DNA of 43,325 nucleotides from NCBI GenBank assembly GCA_000697335.1, contig JNEM01012871.1, positions 1-43,325 on the forward strand, in the 5' to 3' direction. A model generated the notes under the pieces. That model saw only the letters and a program-made list of their open reading frames with translations. It was not told the DNA's origin and did no database searches. The position numbers and the translations under genes are program-made. Positions 35,848 through 43,325 of the stretch are shown here, one piece after another (within the stretch, counting starts at the first letter, position 1; each line of letters opens with the position of its first letter). The DNA is from Conidiobolus incongruus B7586. Taxonomy: Eukaryota > Entomophthoromycota > Entomophthoromycetes > Entomophthorales > Conidiobolaceae.

Positions 35848-35919
35848 GACGTGTTGGCACAATGGTAGCGCGTCCGCCTCCAGAGCGGAAGGCTGGGAGT
35901 TCGAGTCTCTCACGCGTCA
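35848..35919 (+). tRNA. tRNA-Trp (anticodon CCA)
   Basis: A 72-nt tRNA. The acceptor stem GACGTGT pairs with ACGCGTC plus discriminator A. The D-arm contains the box A-like GGCACAATGGTAGCG. The anticodon stem TCCGC/GCGGA encloses the loop CTCCAGA (anticodon CCA at 35880-35882). The T arm GGGAGTTCGAGTCTCTC is a good box B. There is no intron. A T5 run at about 35949-35953 may end transcription. It lies only 130 bp from the divergent PP2C start codon. Confidence 0.96.
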
Positions 35920-38137
35920 TTTCATTTATTCATCTCAATTATTGTCTCTTTTTGCATTTTCTTTTTCATTTTTTATTTAACACTTACTTAATTCATTTGA
36001 TATTTTTTACAACAAACTTATTCATTTTTAACCTTCACATTATATTATAGTCATGAATTTTTTATATTTTATAATTTTGATTAATTAAATCAATAAATCT
36101 AAAATTATTGAAATCAAGAGTGTAATTTACAAATTATACAAATCTTAATATTAATTCAATAAATATAATATTTTATATAGTGTTTTTATCATGAATTTCC
36201 TAAATTAAAATTGATATAAAAACAAAATGACTATAAGATATTATTCAAATATATTTTGTTGATAAACTTTGAAACATATTATTAAAATTTGTATATTAAT
36301 TTTTTAAAATTTTTAATAAAATTATCCTTAATATGATATAAAATTTAGAAATTTGAAACTTTGGTTAAATTTAAATATATATATTTCATTGCTCTAGATT
36401 ATAAAGATATTGAATTACTATGAATTATATAGTTTTTTGATTGTTATAATTTGTTGTTTTAATTTTATTTTTTATTTAATATGCCATTCCCAGAATCTCC
36501 TTTGGTCTTGAGCATTCCTTATAATATTTTATCAAGGCCTAAATAAATCATGACTTTAAACATATATACTTCAATATATTTTTATAATAATATTTAATTG
36601 GAATAAATATAGTATTAAATACAATATTATCATATTTAATCTATTATGAACATTTCTGAATATTCTTGGTATTAAAATACTTTGATAGCTATGAATCTGA
36701 TTAAGTAGTTTATATATCAAAATAAAATTAATAGGGTTAAAATCATATAAATTTCAAATAAATCTAGACTTTATTTGATGTTTAGTATCATATAATTTTA
36801 ATTTCAGAGAAAGCAATATATGGCCCAAAAACAAAGCTTGTTATATTAAAAATAAGACCTTGAATAATAAGTCTAATATCTCAAAAAATCCTTGATAATA
36901 AAATTATTTTGATTATCAATTCAAAATTATAAATATTATGGCTTCAAAATATCATTAAAACATATTTATAAAGCAATTATCTATAAGTCATTATTGCCTA
37001 TAAAAAGAAGCTTTGTTATAATAAATTTAAACTTTATAATTTAATCGTGAATAAAACTAATATAAAACTTATAGCTTTAAGGCAAAACATTCAAAAGTAT
37101 ATTATAACAAAACAATATATTAATAATTCTTTCGTAAAATATAATTATTATACACTAAAGAACATAGAATTGAATTCAAAAAAATAAATTAAATATAATT
37201 TAATGAAAAATAATCTTAAAGAAATTTATATGAAAATCAAGAAAATCAAGTGATTTCCAACTCACAAATAAAGAATACTGATGAAATAGTTAACATAATA
37301 AAATTAATAATAATATTTATATTAAAGTTATAAGGAATGGAATAGTCAAAATTAAAAAATAAATTAATAATCAAATATTTAAACATGACTTGCGTAAAAA
37401 ATAAAAACCAGCAAGTATTAAATGGTCCTTTAGTATTTTAGAACAAGCAATAAATAATTTATTAAAAGTACATGATACAATAATATTACACAAAAGAAAA
37501 ATACTAAACTCAAAAATAAAAACAAATAATAAGTTTGAATCAATTGATTGTCACTGTAGATATTTCAATAGATAAATGTTTTTTATTTCGCTTATTTTAA
37601 TAATATGTTTATTTAAAAAGTTAAACTCCTGCCATAAAAACTCAATTATAGTTTTTATTATCAAAAGACAGTGTGGTGAATTTTATTTTAGTGATTTAAT
37701 TTTGCTAGAAATTAAAGATAACTACCAAGTTCATAAGTAATATATAGTTCAGAAAATCATTTTATCCTTTAATCTTGTAATATAAATTTTTATACGAAAA
37801 TTATTCTGTTTTATGTAATTATTAAATGTAAAGAAGTTAGTTATTTTTATTTTACTTATTATAAGCTGAAAAAAATAATCACAAAATGAAACCTACTATA
37901 GAAAAAATTATACATTAGAAAAAGCAACAACAGATAAAAATTAAAAAGCTTTTAAATAAGGTATATAAATATCTTTAAAATTAATTTCTAGATAATATCG
38001 TATTATTTTATTTACTAAATTTAAGACTCAAAAGATAAAGAGAAAAACTAACAGATATATTAATAGTAAAAGTATAAGGGTAATGTTAAGGTGGTTTCAC
38101 TAAAAATTTAAACAAAAATTACTCAACAAAACAAGAG
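35920..38137. other. Gene desert, 2.2 kb
   Basis: Very AT-rich DNA with no gene-like ORF, tRNA or clear tandem repeat. A slightly less AT-rich piece at about 36480-36545 has no readable coding content. A decayed transposon-nuclease fragment begins at its right edge. Confidence 0.5.
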
Positions 38138-38344
38138 AATACCTTTGTTGTGAGCTAATCATTTGCGACAAGCATTATATAAGCAAAAATATTTGGTTAT
38201 TATGAATATTTGCATATATAACTTGAATCAAGCAAGATTCTCAAGTTCCTTCAGCGTCATGTAATAATGCATCAAGATATTAATGCTGCTAGGAACATGC
38301 TTCTTTGTTATCTGACAGTTAGTCCAGCTAAACCTCTATGATCG
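38138..38344 (+). mobile_element. Decayed fragment of a Fanzor/TnpB-like nuclease
   Basis: A small GC-richer island at the right edge of the desert. One plus frame contains LQRHVIMHQDINAARNMLLC, close to the last RuvC motif of TnpB and Fanzor proteins (typically RDxNAAxN). It continues to the TGA after SPAKPL. Forty-odd codons upstream in the same frame is SFATSII, which resembles the conserved TS...C block before the zinc finger. The distance between the two matches the family. Stops at 38156-38158 and 38177-38179 and the lack of CxxC pairs show that it is dead. No terminal repeats or partner recombinase are visible. Fanzors ride on plain DNA transposons, and several early-diverging fungi carry them. 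The fragment is short, so the call is tentative. Confidence 0.42.
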
Positions 38345-38716
38345 GTGTCGTGACATACTCCCTTCGGGTCCCTGGATTTCTTGCAACACTTGTACAAGAG
38401 TGATCAATTTTGATCAATTTTTGACAATTTTTATTATAACAATTATTCGATAATATTCTTAAATAATTAGAATTTATTAAAAATTACAAATTTAATTGAT
38501 AAAATAGAAAAAATTTAAAACCTTTTGAAATTATAAATTTAATAAAAATATTCAGAAAAATTAATATAATTATAATATTTATAATTTATTATAAAAAAAT
38601 TAATTAAATTTTATTTAAAAAATTTTTTTTTGGATGCTTATATCAATTATGCCAATTTATTTAATTTATACAAAAATTATTAATATACAACAGAATACCA
38701 ATATGTTATTTATTAA
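38345..38716. other. Intergenic region downstream of the chitinase gene
   Basis: The first 60 bp keep the higher GC content of the nuclease fossil and may be part of it. A repeated TGATCAATTTT unit occurs at about 38401-38424. The rest is AT-only DNA that must hold the chitinase 3' UTR. Confidence 0.4.
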
Positions 38717-41308
38717 TTAATCGTCTTTAGAGTCTTCTTCAGCTTCGATACTCGCTTCGAACCCCGTGAATTCTTCCCCTTCCGAATCGTTCTCCGGTTT
38801 AGATGCCATCTGCTTTGGTTGGTTAGAATTACTATTTGCTGGCTTGACATCAGGTTTGGGTGAGTGCGGCTTTGCAAATGCGTCGCCCGCATAGACGCTG
38901 GGACGGTCTTTCGTGAGGTTAGACGGTTGGTTTTTCTCCTCTTCGGTCACGAAGCTGGGCTTGGATGGACGGGAATGGGGCTGGTGCTGTGGCTGGGATT
39001 GATGGTCATAGTGTGGTTGAGGCTGTGATTGTGACTGATGCTCATGTTGCACTTGATGCTGAGGTTTTGGTGCATTGGAACTAGGTTGTTCATGTGGTTC
39101 CGGTTCACTGCCTGGGCGAGATGCTGAAGAGTTTAACGAATGTCCTTTGGATGAATAGTGAGATTCGTTGGGTTTTATTCCATGTGGCTCTGGATGATTT
39201 CCAGATTCATGATTTGATTGGGGCTTGGATTCTTCTTTAGGTGGTGAATCTGGTGGTGACTTGGGTGGATTTGGTGAATCATTGGGAGGTGCTGGTTCAG
39301 CATTTGGAGCTGGTGATGGAGCTGGGATTTGAGTTGGTTCGGATGCTGGCTGTGGGTTCTGTTGCGAAGGGACTGGTGAAGGATTAGGAATTTGCTGTGG
39401 ATTAGGAGATGGAGCAGGAGCTGGGGCAGGCGACGGTGGAGGAGGAGTGGGAGGGGCGGGAGGAGGGGAAGGAGCAGGAGGACTTGGAGCTGGCGAGGGA
39501 TTAACTTGGGATGCAGAAGCTGCTGGTTGAGGAGGGGCTTGAGGTTGAGCAGGTGCCGGTGCCGGTGCTTGTGGCAGCGTTGGAGGAGAAGGCACTTGAG
39601 CTTGCTCCATGAAATTAATATCTGGAGTTGGTAAAGAGTCTCTATCCTCTTTAGTGAGCGTTCCTTGTGCAATGTTCTGAGGATGGACATCTTCTGGAAC
39701 AATGACACTGGTAGGTTGGGCAGCAGGTGCGTCCACTTGGTTATTGTACATAGATATAATTGGAGCAAGATACGCCTCAAGAAGTGAAGCTGCAACTTTG
39801 TGTCCATTCATTTCTTCTGAGCCACTCAATTCCTTTGGTATTGCTGTCGGTACATTTGATTTCACTTCGGTCGGCTCAGGATAGCTTATATCTTCTTCAC
39901 TGTCATCACTATCCTCACTTCCCGCTGTTGGTGAAGGTTTACTAGCAGATTCTTGTACACTTGGCGAAGGAGCAGCTGTTTCATGGGGTGGGTTGGAAGG
40001 CTTAGCATCGGGTGTATACATTCCATCATTTTTACTTGGCTTGCTAGGCTCAGTTGGGCTTGCTTGGGGCGCCATACTTGATGGAGGAGGAGTTGGCGTA
40101 GGTGATTCTGCTGCTGAAGAGTTTGGAGAACTTGGGCTAGTATTGGGAGTTGGAGAAGCTTGAGCTGACTCTGGAGCAGGAGGGGTTTGCTCAGGTTTTG
40201 ATGGTGCTGGAGAATTGCTTTCTGGAGCATTTGATGGAGTGGGAGATGTCTGGGGCTTAATTTCGGTTGGAGTGCCTTCTGGTTTGTTTTCAGGTTTACC
40301 TTCAGGCTTGCTTTCGCTTGAATGACCTTTAAGTGCTTTGACCAGTCCTTCAGAATAAGATGCTTTGATTTCGGAGCAAAAATTCGCTTGTCCTTGAGAT
40401 ACATCCCAAATCATAACACCACCAAATGAATTGTACTTGGCCCTGGTTTTCGTTATCAAAGGTGTTAATTTTTTGATAGGCAAATATCCAGTATTTGAAG
40501 CTGAGGGAGAAGCTGGTGCACCAAGATAGATTTTCACATCTTTGTTAATCGATTGTGTCTTTGCCCAGTTATCCCATTGGTCAAAGTTAAACGAATCAGA
40601 GCCTAAACCACAAGGGTTGTTATAAAATTGGACGAAGGCAGCATCGAGCCAACCCCTTTCCAGTACTGTTTTTAGAGCCGCATCTGGATAAGGGCATTGT
40701 GGAGCTGCTGTGATATAATATTTCTTAGATTCGTCTTTCAGAGTTAGATTCCTTAAAGCATGGGTGAAAGTGGCATAGTTATCAGGAGGCCCTTTTTCGA
40801 TATCCAGATCGATTCCATCTAGTACTGCATCCCCAAATGGTCTAAATTTGGATTTACCTCCCAAGAATAGATTCCACATCTTATCTGCTAGATGATGGGC
40901 ATGCTTTTCTTCTTTGATGGTGTAATCTCCTGAGTATCCTCCCATCGACAACACAACAGCTTTGCCTTTGGATTGGCAGTATTTAATATCTTCGCCAACT
41001 TCAGGACATTTCGCTAGATTGGTTCCAGGAAAAGTTTGATGGCAATGCTTTCCCAAATTCAACTCGGGATACAGCGACGGACTTTCGGCGTTAAATTTAG
41101 TTAAAAATGAAACGACGAACATATCGTAAGTATCATCATTACAGTATTCTCTAAGAGGTTTTTCCATCTTGGAAGCTTCCGCCTCACTCGAACTACCATA
41201 TGAGTTCTGTCCCCAATAAGCGATCAGATTTTTATCGCTCTTTATATCAAATGCCAGAGCATTGTTCCAATGATTAATTAATACAAGCGAAAGAGCAATG
41301 AATTTCAT
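38717..41308 (-). CDS. Secreted GH18 class III endochitinase with long Pro/Ser/Gln-rich tail
   Basis: Hydrolyses beta-1,4-linked N-acetylglucosamine, in the cell wall or in prey/host chitin. Intronless, 863 aa from the ATG at 41308, which gives a signal peptide (MKFIALSLVLINHWNNALA). Residues of about 24-325 form the GH18 barrel: start IAYWGQNSYGS, SMGGYSGDYT, and the catalytic signature DGIDLDIE with acid Glu171. Barrel ends include APQCPYPDAAL, FVQFYNNPCG and GGVMIWDVSQG. The remaining 530 residues are low complexity: Pro/Ser/Thr/Ala-rich repeats, a small ordered-looking island (HKVAASLLEAYLAPIISMYN), a PAPSPPP tract, a Gln/His-rich stretch and an acidic end (EASIEAEEDSKDD). No chitin-binding module and no clear GPI signal are visible. 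The tail is likely O-glycosylated and may tether the enzyme to the wall. Confidence 0.94.
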   Translation of the reverse strand: MKFIALSLVLINHWNNALAFDIKSDKNLIAYWGQNSYGSSSEAEASKMEKPLREYCNDDTYDMFVVSFLTKFNAESPSLYPELNLGKHCHQTFPGTNLAKCPEVGEDIKYCQSKGKAVVLSMGGYSGDYTIKEEKHAHHLADKMWNLFLGGKSKFRPFGDAVLDGIDLDIEKGPPDNYATFTHALRNLTLKDESKKYYITAAPQCPYPDAALKTVLERGWLDAAFVQFYNNPCGLGSDSFNFDQWDNWAKTQSINKDVKIYLGAPASPSASNTGYLPIKKLTPLITKTRAKYNSFGGVMIWDVSQGQANFCSEIKASYSEGLVKALKGHSSESKPEGKPENKPEGTPTEIKPQTSPTPSNAPESNSPAPSKPEQTPPAPESAQASPTPNTSPSSPNSSAAESPTPTPPPSSMAPQASPTEPSKPSKNDGMYTPDAKPSNPPHETAAPSPSVQESASKPSPTAGSEDSDDSEEDISYPEPTEVKSNVPTAIPKELSGSEEMNGHKVAASLLEAYLAPIISMYNNQVDAPAAQPTSVIVPEDVHPQNIAQGTLTKEDRDSLPTPDINFMEQAQVPSPPTLPQAPAPAPAQPQAPPQPAASASQVNPSPAPSPPAPSPPPAPPTPPPPSPAPAPAPSPNPQQIPNPSPVPSQQNPQPASEPTQIPAPSPAPNAEPAPPNDSPNPPKSPPDSPPKEESKPQSNHESGNHPEPHGIKPNESHYSSKGHSLNSSASRPGSEPEPHEQPSSNAPKPQHQVQHEHQSQSQPQPHYDHQSQPQHQPHSRPSKPSFVTEEEKNQPSNLTKDRPSVYAGDAFAKPHSPKPDVKPANSNSNQPKQMASKPENDSEGEEFTGFEASIEAEEDSKDD

Positions 41309-42613
41309 CACGATCAATATTAATGATAATTAGTGATATCAAGTAATTAATTGATCAAAAATGTTTTAATATAACTTTTGTAATATTGATAATATAGATA
41401 TATGGCTTATAATATTGTATGAAAGAATATAAAAATGATTAATTAAGTATTATACAAAAATGCCCAGGTCTGAAAAACAAAAAAAATAATCTAAGACCAG
41501 GTCAACATATAATGAAATGTTATAGGAATGATATTTTATCAAGGTATTCCACTAGCTGATCTAATAAGCTTATATATGAATATCTCATAATAATCGTGGT
41601 ACTCTTGAGGGAAACCTCTTTACCATTTGAGAACAATTGAAATAGTTACAAATACGTTTCAAAGATTTGATTCTCCACTAAATTTCAATTTCACTAATAT
41701 CTCTTTATTGAACTCAAGTTTCATAAACAATTGCTGAAAATTAAGTTGATGGTTTCAAATTAAGCTCTAATTTGATTGGTTCAATTCGATTATTAAAGTT
41801 GTCAAGTGTATATCATCTAATTGTTTCATAATTCCAATCATTCAAATATTATCAAAGATGGGTTCTACAATACTGATACTCATAGTGAATGTTTATTACG
41901 TTTGAATATATTCTTAAATTAATATAGTTTATAATTAAACAAATGGTAAATCTTTTGATTTGAATACAAAATATATATTTACTTTATTTAATATAATAGC
42001 TTAAATTAGTATGTTTTAAAAATTTTATCAATGATCATATTCAATATTGCCAAGAATAACTTTGGTGAATTGACTATTATTTAATAATATTTATTGCATA
42101 TATTTATCACATTTAATTTACTATTTATTTTTTCATCATTTTTGAGAATTTGTAATTCCTTCATATTCATAATTTTTGAAACAAATTTTTGATTTTATAG
42201 TATTCAATGATGAAATGGATAAATATATTTTTGATAATAGTCAAACATTAATAATCAAATATTATGTTACTCATTATTTAAATGTTTGTATACTTTAATT
42301 AAGTTTAATTTAAATAATTTAGGAAGAGCTTAATATAATAGGATAGTATTAAGAAATAGTATTAAAATTTTGTACCAATATTATTATATTGTAGTATTCA
42401 ATTGAAAAATATATTAAAAATATTTGAAATTTTCGGAATAAGTTTATAAAAAATAATGTAAATATGAATATAAATATAATAGTTTAATATTTCGATAAAA
42501 ATGGTATAATTTTATAATAATAAAATCCTGAAATTAAAATTATATTAGCATTTATTTTGTTATAAGAATTAATGTATAAGTGTTTGATACTTAAATTTAG
42601 TCTTAAGATATTG
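41309..42613. other. Upstream region of the chitinase gene
   Basis: About 1.3 kb of AT-rich DNA between the chitinase start and the end of the NDUFAF5 gene. It contains the direct repeat listed separately near 41464-41503 and no coding signal. Confidence 0.45.
41464..41503. promoter_or_regulatory. CCAGGTC direct repeat upstream of chitinase
   Basis: The heptamer CCAGGTC occurs at 41464-41470 and again at 41497-41503, 33 bp apart, in an otherwise AT-rich promoter 155-195 bp before the chitinase start codon. GGTCT and AGACC within it also form a short inverted pair. Spacing near three helical turns would suit a dimeric regulator; this is inference from pattern only. Confidence 0.25.
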
Positions 42614-43325
42614 TTATTCAATAGCATCTTTGAGTGAGGCTTTGGCTGAACCAGGAGCCAAGGGTTTGGGTTGAGAAGGATCTGGCTTCCAGCCGATCAT
42701 ATGAATAATTTGGAAGGTAGCGGGAACTGTTCCATCTTCATTACCATGAGCAGCTTGATATATGGAAGCAGCAGCCATCAGTGTATCTCTCTTGATAAAG
42801 GGGTGACGAACCAATACAGAGTTGCTTTCGCCCATAAGTTGCAAATCATCAATTAATTCAAACATACTAGGATAATTAATAACAATTTCATCAATATCAA
42901 CGGTGGATAAAGCGAAACCAGCCCTATTCATTAAATTAACTACATCTCTACTTTCTGCGAATGGGGAGACTCGTGGCGTCATACCACCACCTCTTTCCAA
43001 TTCAGCCAATTGAAGAGAAGTCCTAAGTTCGAATAAAGAGTCACCTCCAATCATAGCACCCAAAAAAACACCATCAGGTTTCAAACTCTTTTTAATCTGG
43101 ATCAAAGTACCTGGTAAGTCATTGACCCAGTGGAGGGACATGCTACTCATAATAATATCCAAAGAATTCTCTTGGAATGGGAGATATTCTTCATCAACAA
43201 CCATTCTTTCGACCTCAACTTCGTAGGGCTGATCTTCATCACGATACAATAACTTGGGCGAGAGCTCACAATTGATTACCTTTTGAGTAATGGTAGGATC
43301 CATAAATTTAGCAATATGGCCTGAA
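42614..43325 (-). CDS. NDUFAF5: NDUFAF5-like complex I assembly factor (partial, 5' end outside window)
   Basis: Class I SAM-fold protein of the mitochondrial matrix; human NDUFAF5 hydroxylates an arginine of NDUFS7 early in complex I assembly. The frame is open to the window edge: before the ATG at 43303 it reads SGHIAKF, which is the end of SAM motif I (normally LGCGxGHIA). That ATG is therefore internal, and at least the first 80 or so residues are missing. The visible 236 residues show EYLPFQENSLDIIMSSMSLH, WVNDLPGTL, the block FLGAMIGGDSLFELRTSLQ, GGGMTPRVSPFAESRDV and the C-terminal IIHMIGWKPDPSQPKPLAPG, all family hallmarks. No intron is seen in this part. Its presence implies a respiring mitochondrion with complex I, which is informative about the organism. 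Confidence 0.94.
   Translation of the reverse strand, partial: SGHIAKFMDPTITQKVINCELSPKLLYRDEDQPYEVEVERMVVDEEYLPFQENSLDIIMSSMSLHWVNDLPGTLIQIKKSLKPDGVFLGAMIGGDSLFELRTSLQLAELERGGGMTPRVSPFAESRDVVNLMNRAGFALSTVDIDEIVINYPSMFELIDDLQLMGESNSVLVRHPFIKRDTLMAAASIYQAAHGNEDGTVPATFQIIHMIGWKPDPSQPKPLAPGSAKASLKDAIE

Noticed and set aside
35723-35920. 65-codon minus-strand ORF overlapping the tRNA-Trp gene.
   Set aside because: Its sequence is just the antisense of the tRNA plus flank; a tRNA fully explains the conserved bases.
39175-40404. Long alternative ORFs (Leu/His-rich minus frame, Arg/Trp-rich plus frame) over the chitinase tail.
   Set aside because: They arise from the repetitive Pro/Gln codons of the tail read in other frames and show no domain.

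Overview
The window is nuclear DNA of a fungus, most likely an early-diverging one. Coding exons are interrupted by short GT...AG introns (mostly 44-85 bp), intergenic DNA is extremely AT-rich, the standard code is used, and there is a fungal Zn2Cys6 regulator and a secreted class III GH18 chitinase. A true calreticulin, a decayed Hv1-type proton channel and a decayed Fanzor/TnpB-like fragment point away from Ascomycota and Basidiomycota. A complex I assembly factor (NDUFAF5) argues against the anaerobic, equally AT-rich Neocallimastigomycota. Entomophthoralean/zoopagomycete-type fungi such as Conidiobolus relatives fit best; this is inference, not proof.

Layout. 1-4.7 kb: phytochelatin synthase (minus, three exons, complete triad), tRNA-Ser(CGA) and a Zn2Cys6 transcription factor (minus). 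4.7-10.2 kb: a gene desert with one GC-richer island that encodes a CX2CX21CX2C peptide (minus) and a small membrane-type ORF. 10.2-12.5 kb: ribosomal protein eL33 (RPL35A/Rpl33) with an 8-nt first coding exon, then a broken Hv1-like voltage-sensor gene. 13.4-17.1 kb: a secreted S28 serine peptidase (plus) and calreticulin (minus). 19.4-22.5 kb: SmD1 (plus) and PRMT5 (minus), converging. 24-32.2 kb: proteasome subunit Rpn2 and a beta-adaptin with an unusually long hinge (both plus). 32.7-35.9 kb: a YqjM-class old yellow enzyme (plus), a mitochondrial PP2C phosphatase (minus) and tRNA-Trp(CCA). 36-38.7 kb: a desert with a transposon-nuclease fossil. 38.7-43.3 kb: a modular chitinase (minus) and the 3' part of NDUFAF5 (minus), which runs off the window end.

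The genes are mostly unrelated housekeeping loci, as usual in fungi. The one striking functional neighbourhood is SmD1 next to PRMT5: the enzyme that symmetrically dimethylates RG tails sits beside a classic RG-tailed substrate. I found no gene cluster that convincingly forms a new biological system. The most unexplained pieces are the zinc-ribbon-like island at 8.4-8.7 kb, the decayed proton channel and the nuclease fossil at 38.1-38.3 kb. Exon joins were worked out by hand from splice signals, frame and family alignment from memory, and no database search was possible.
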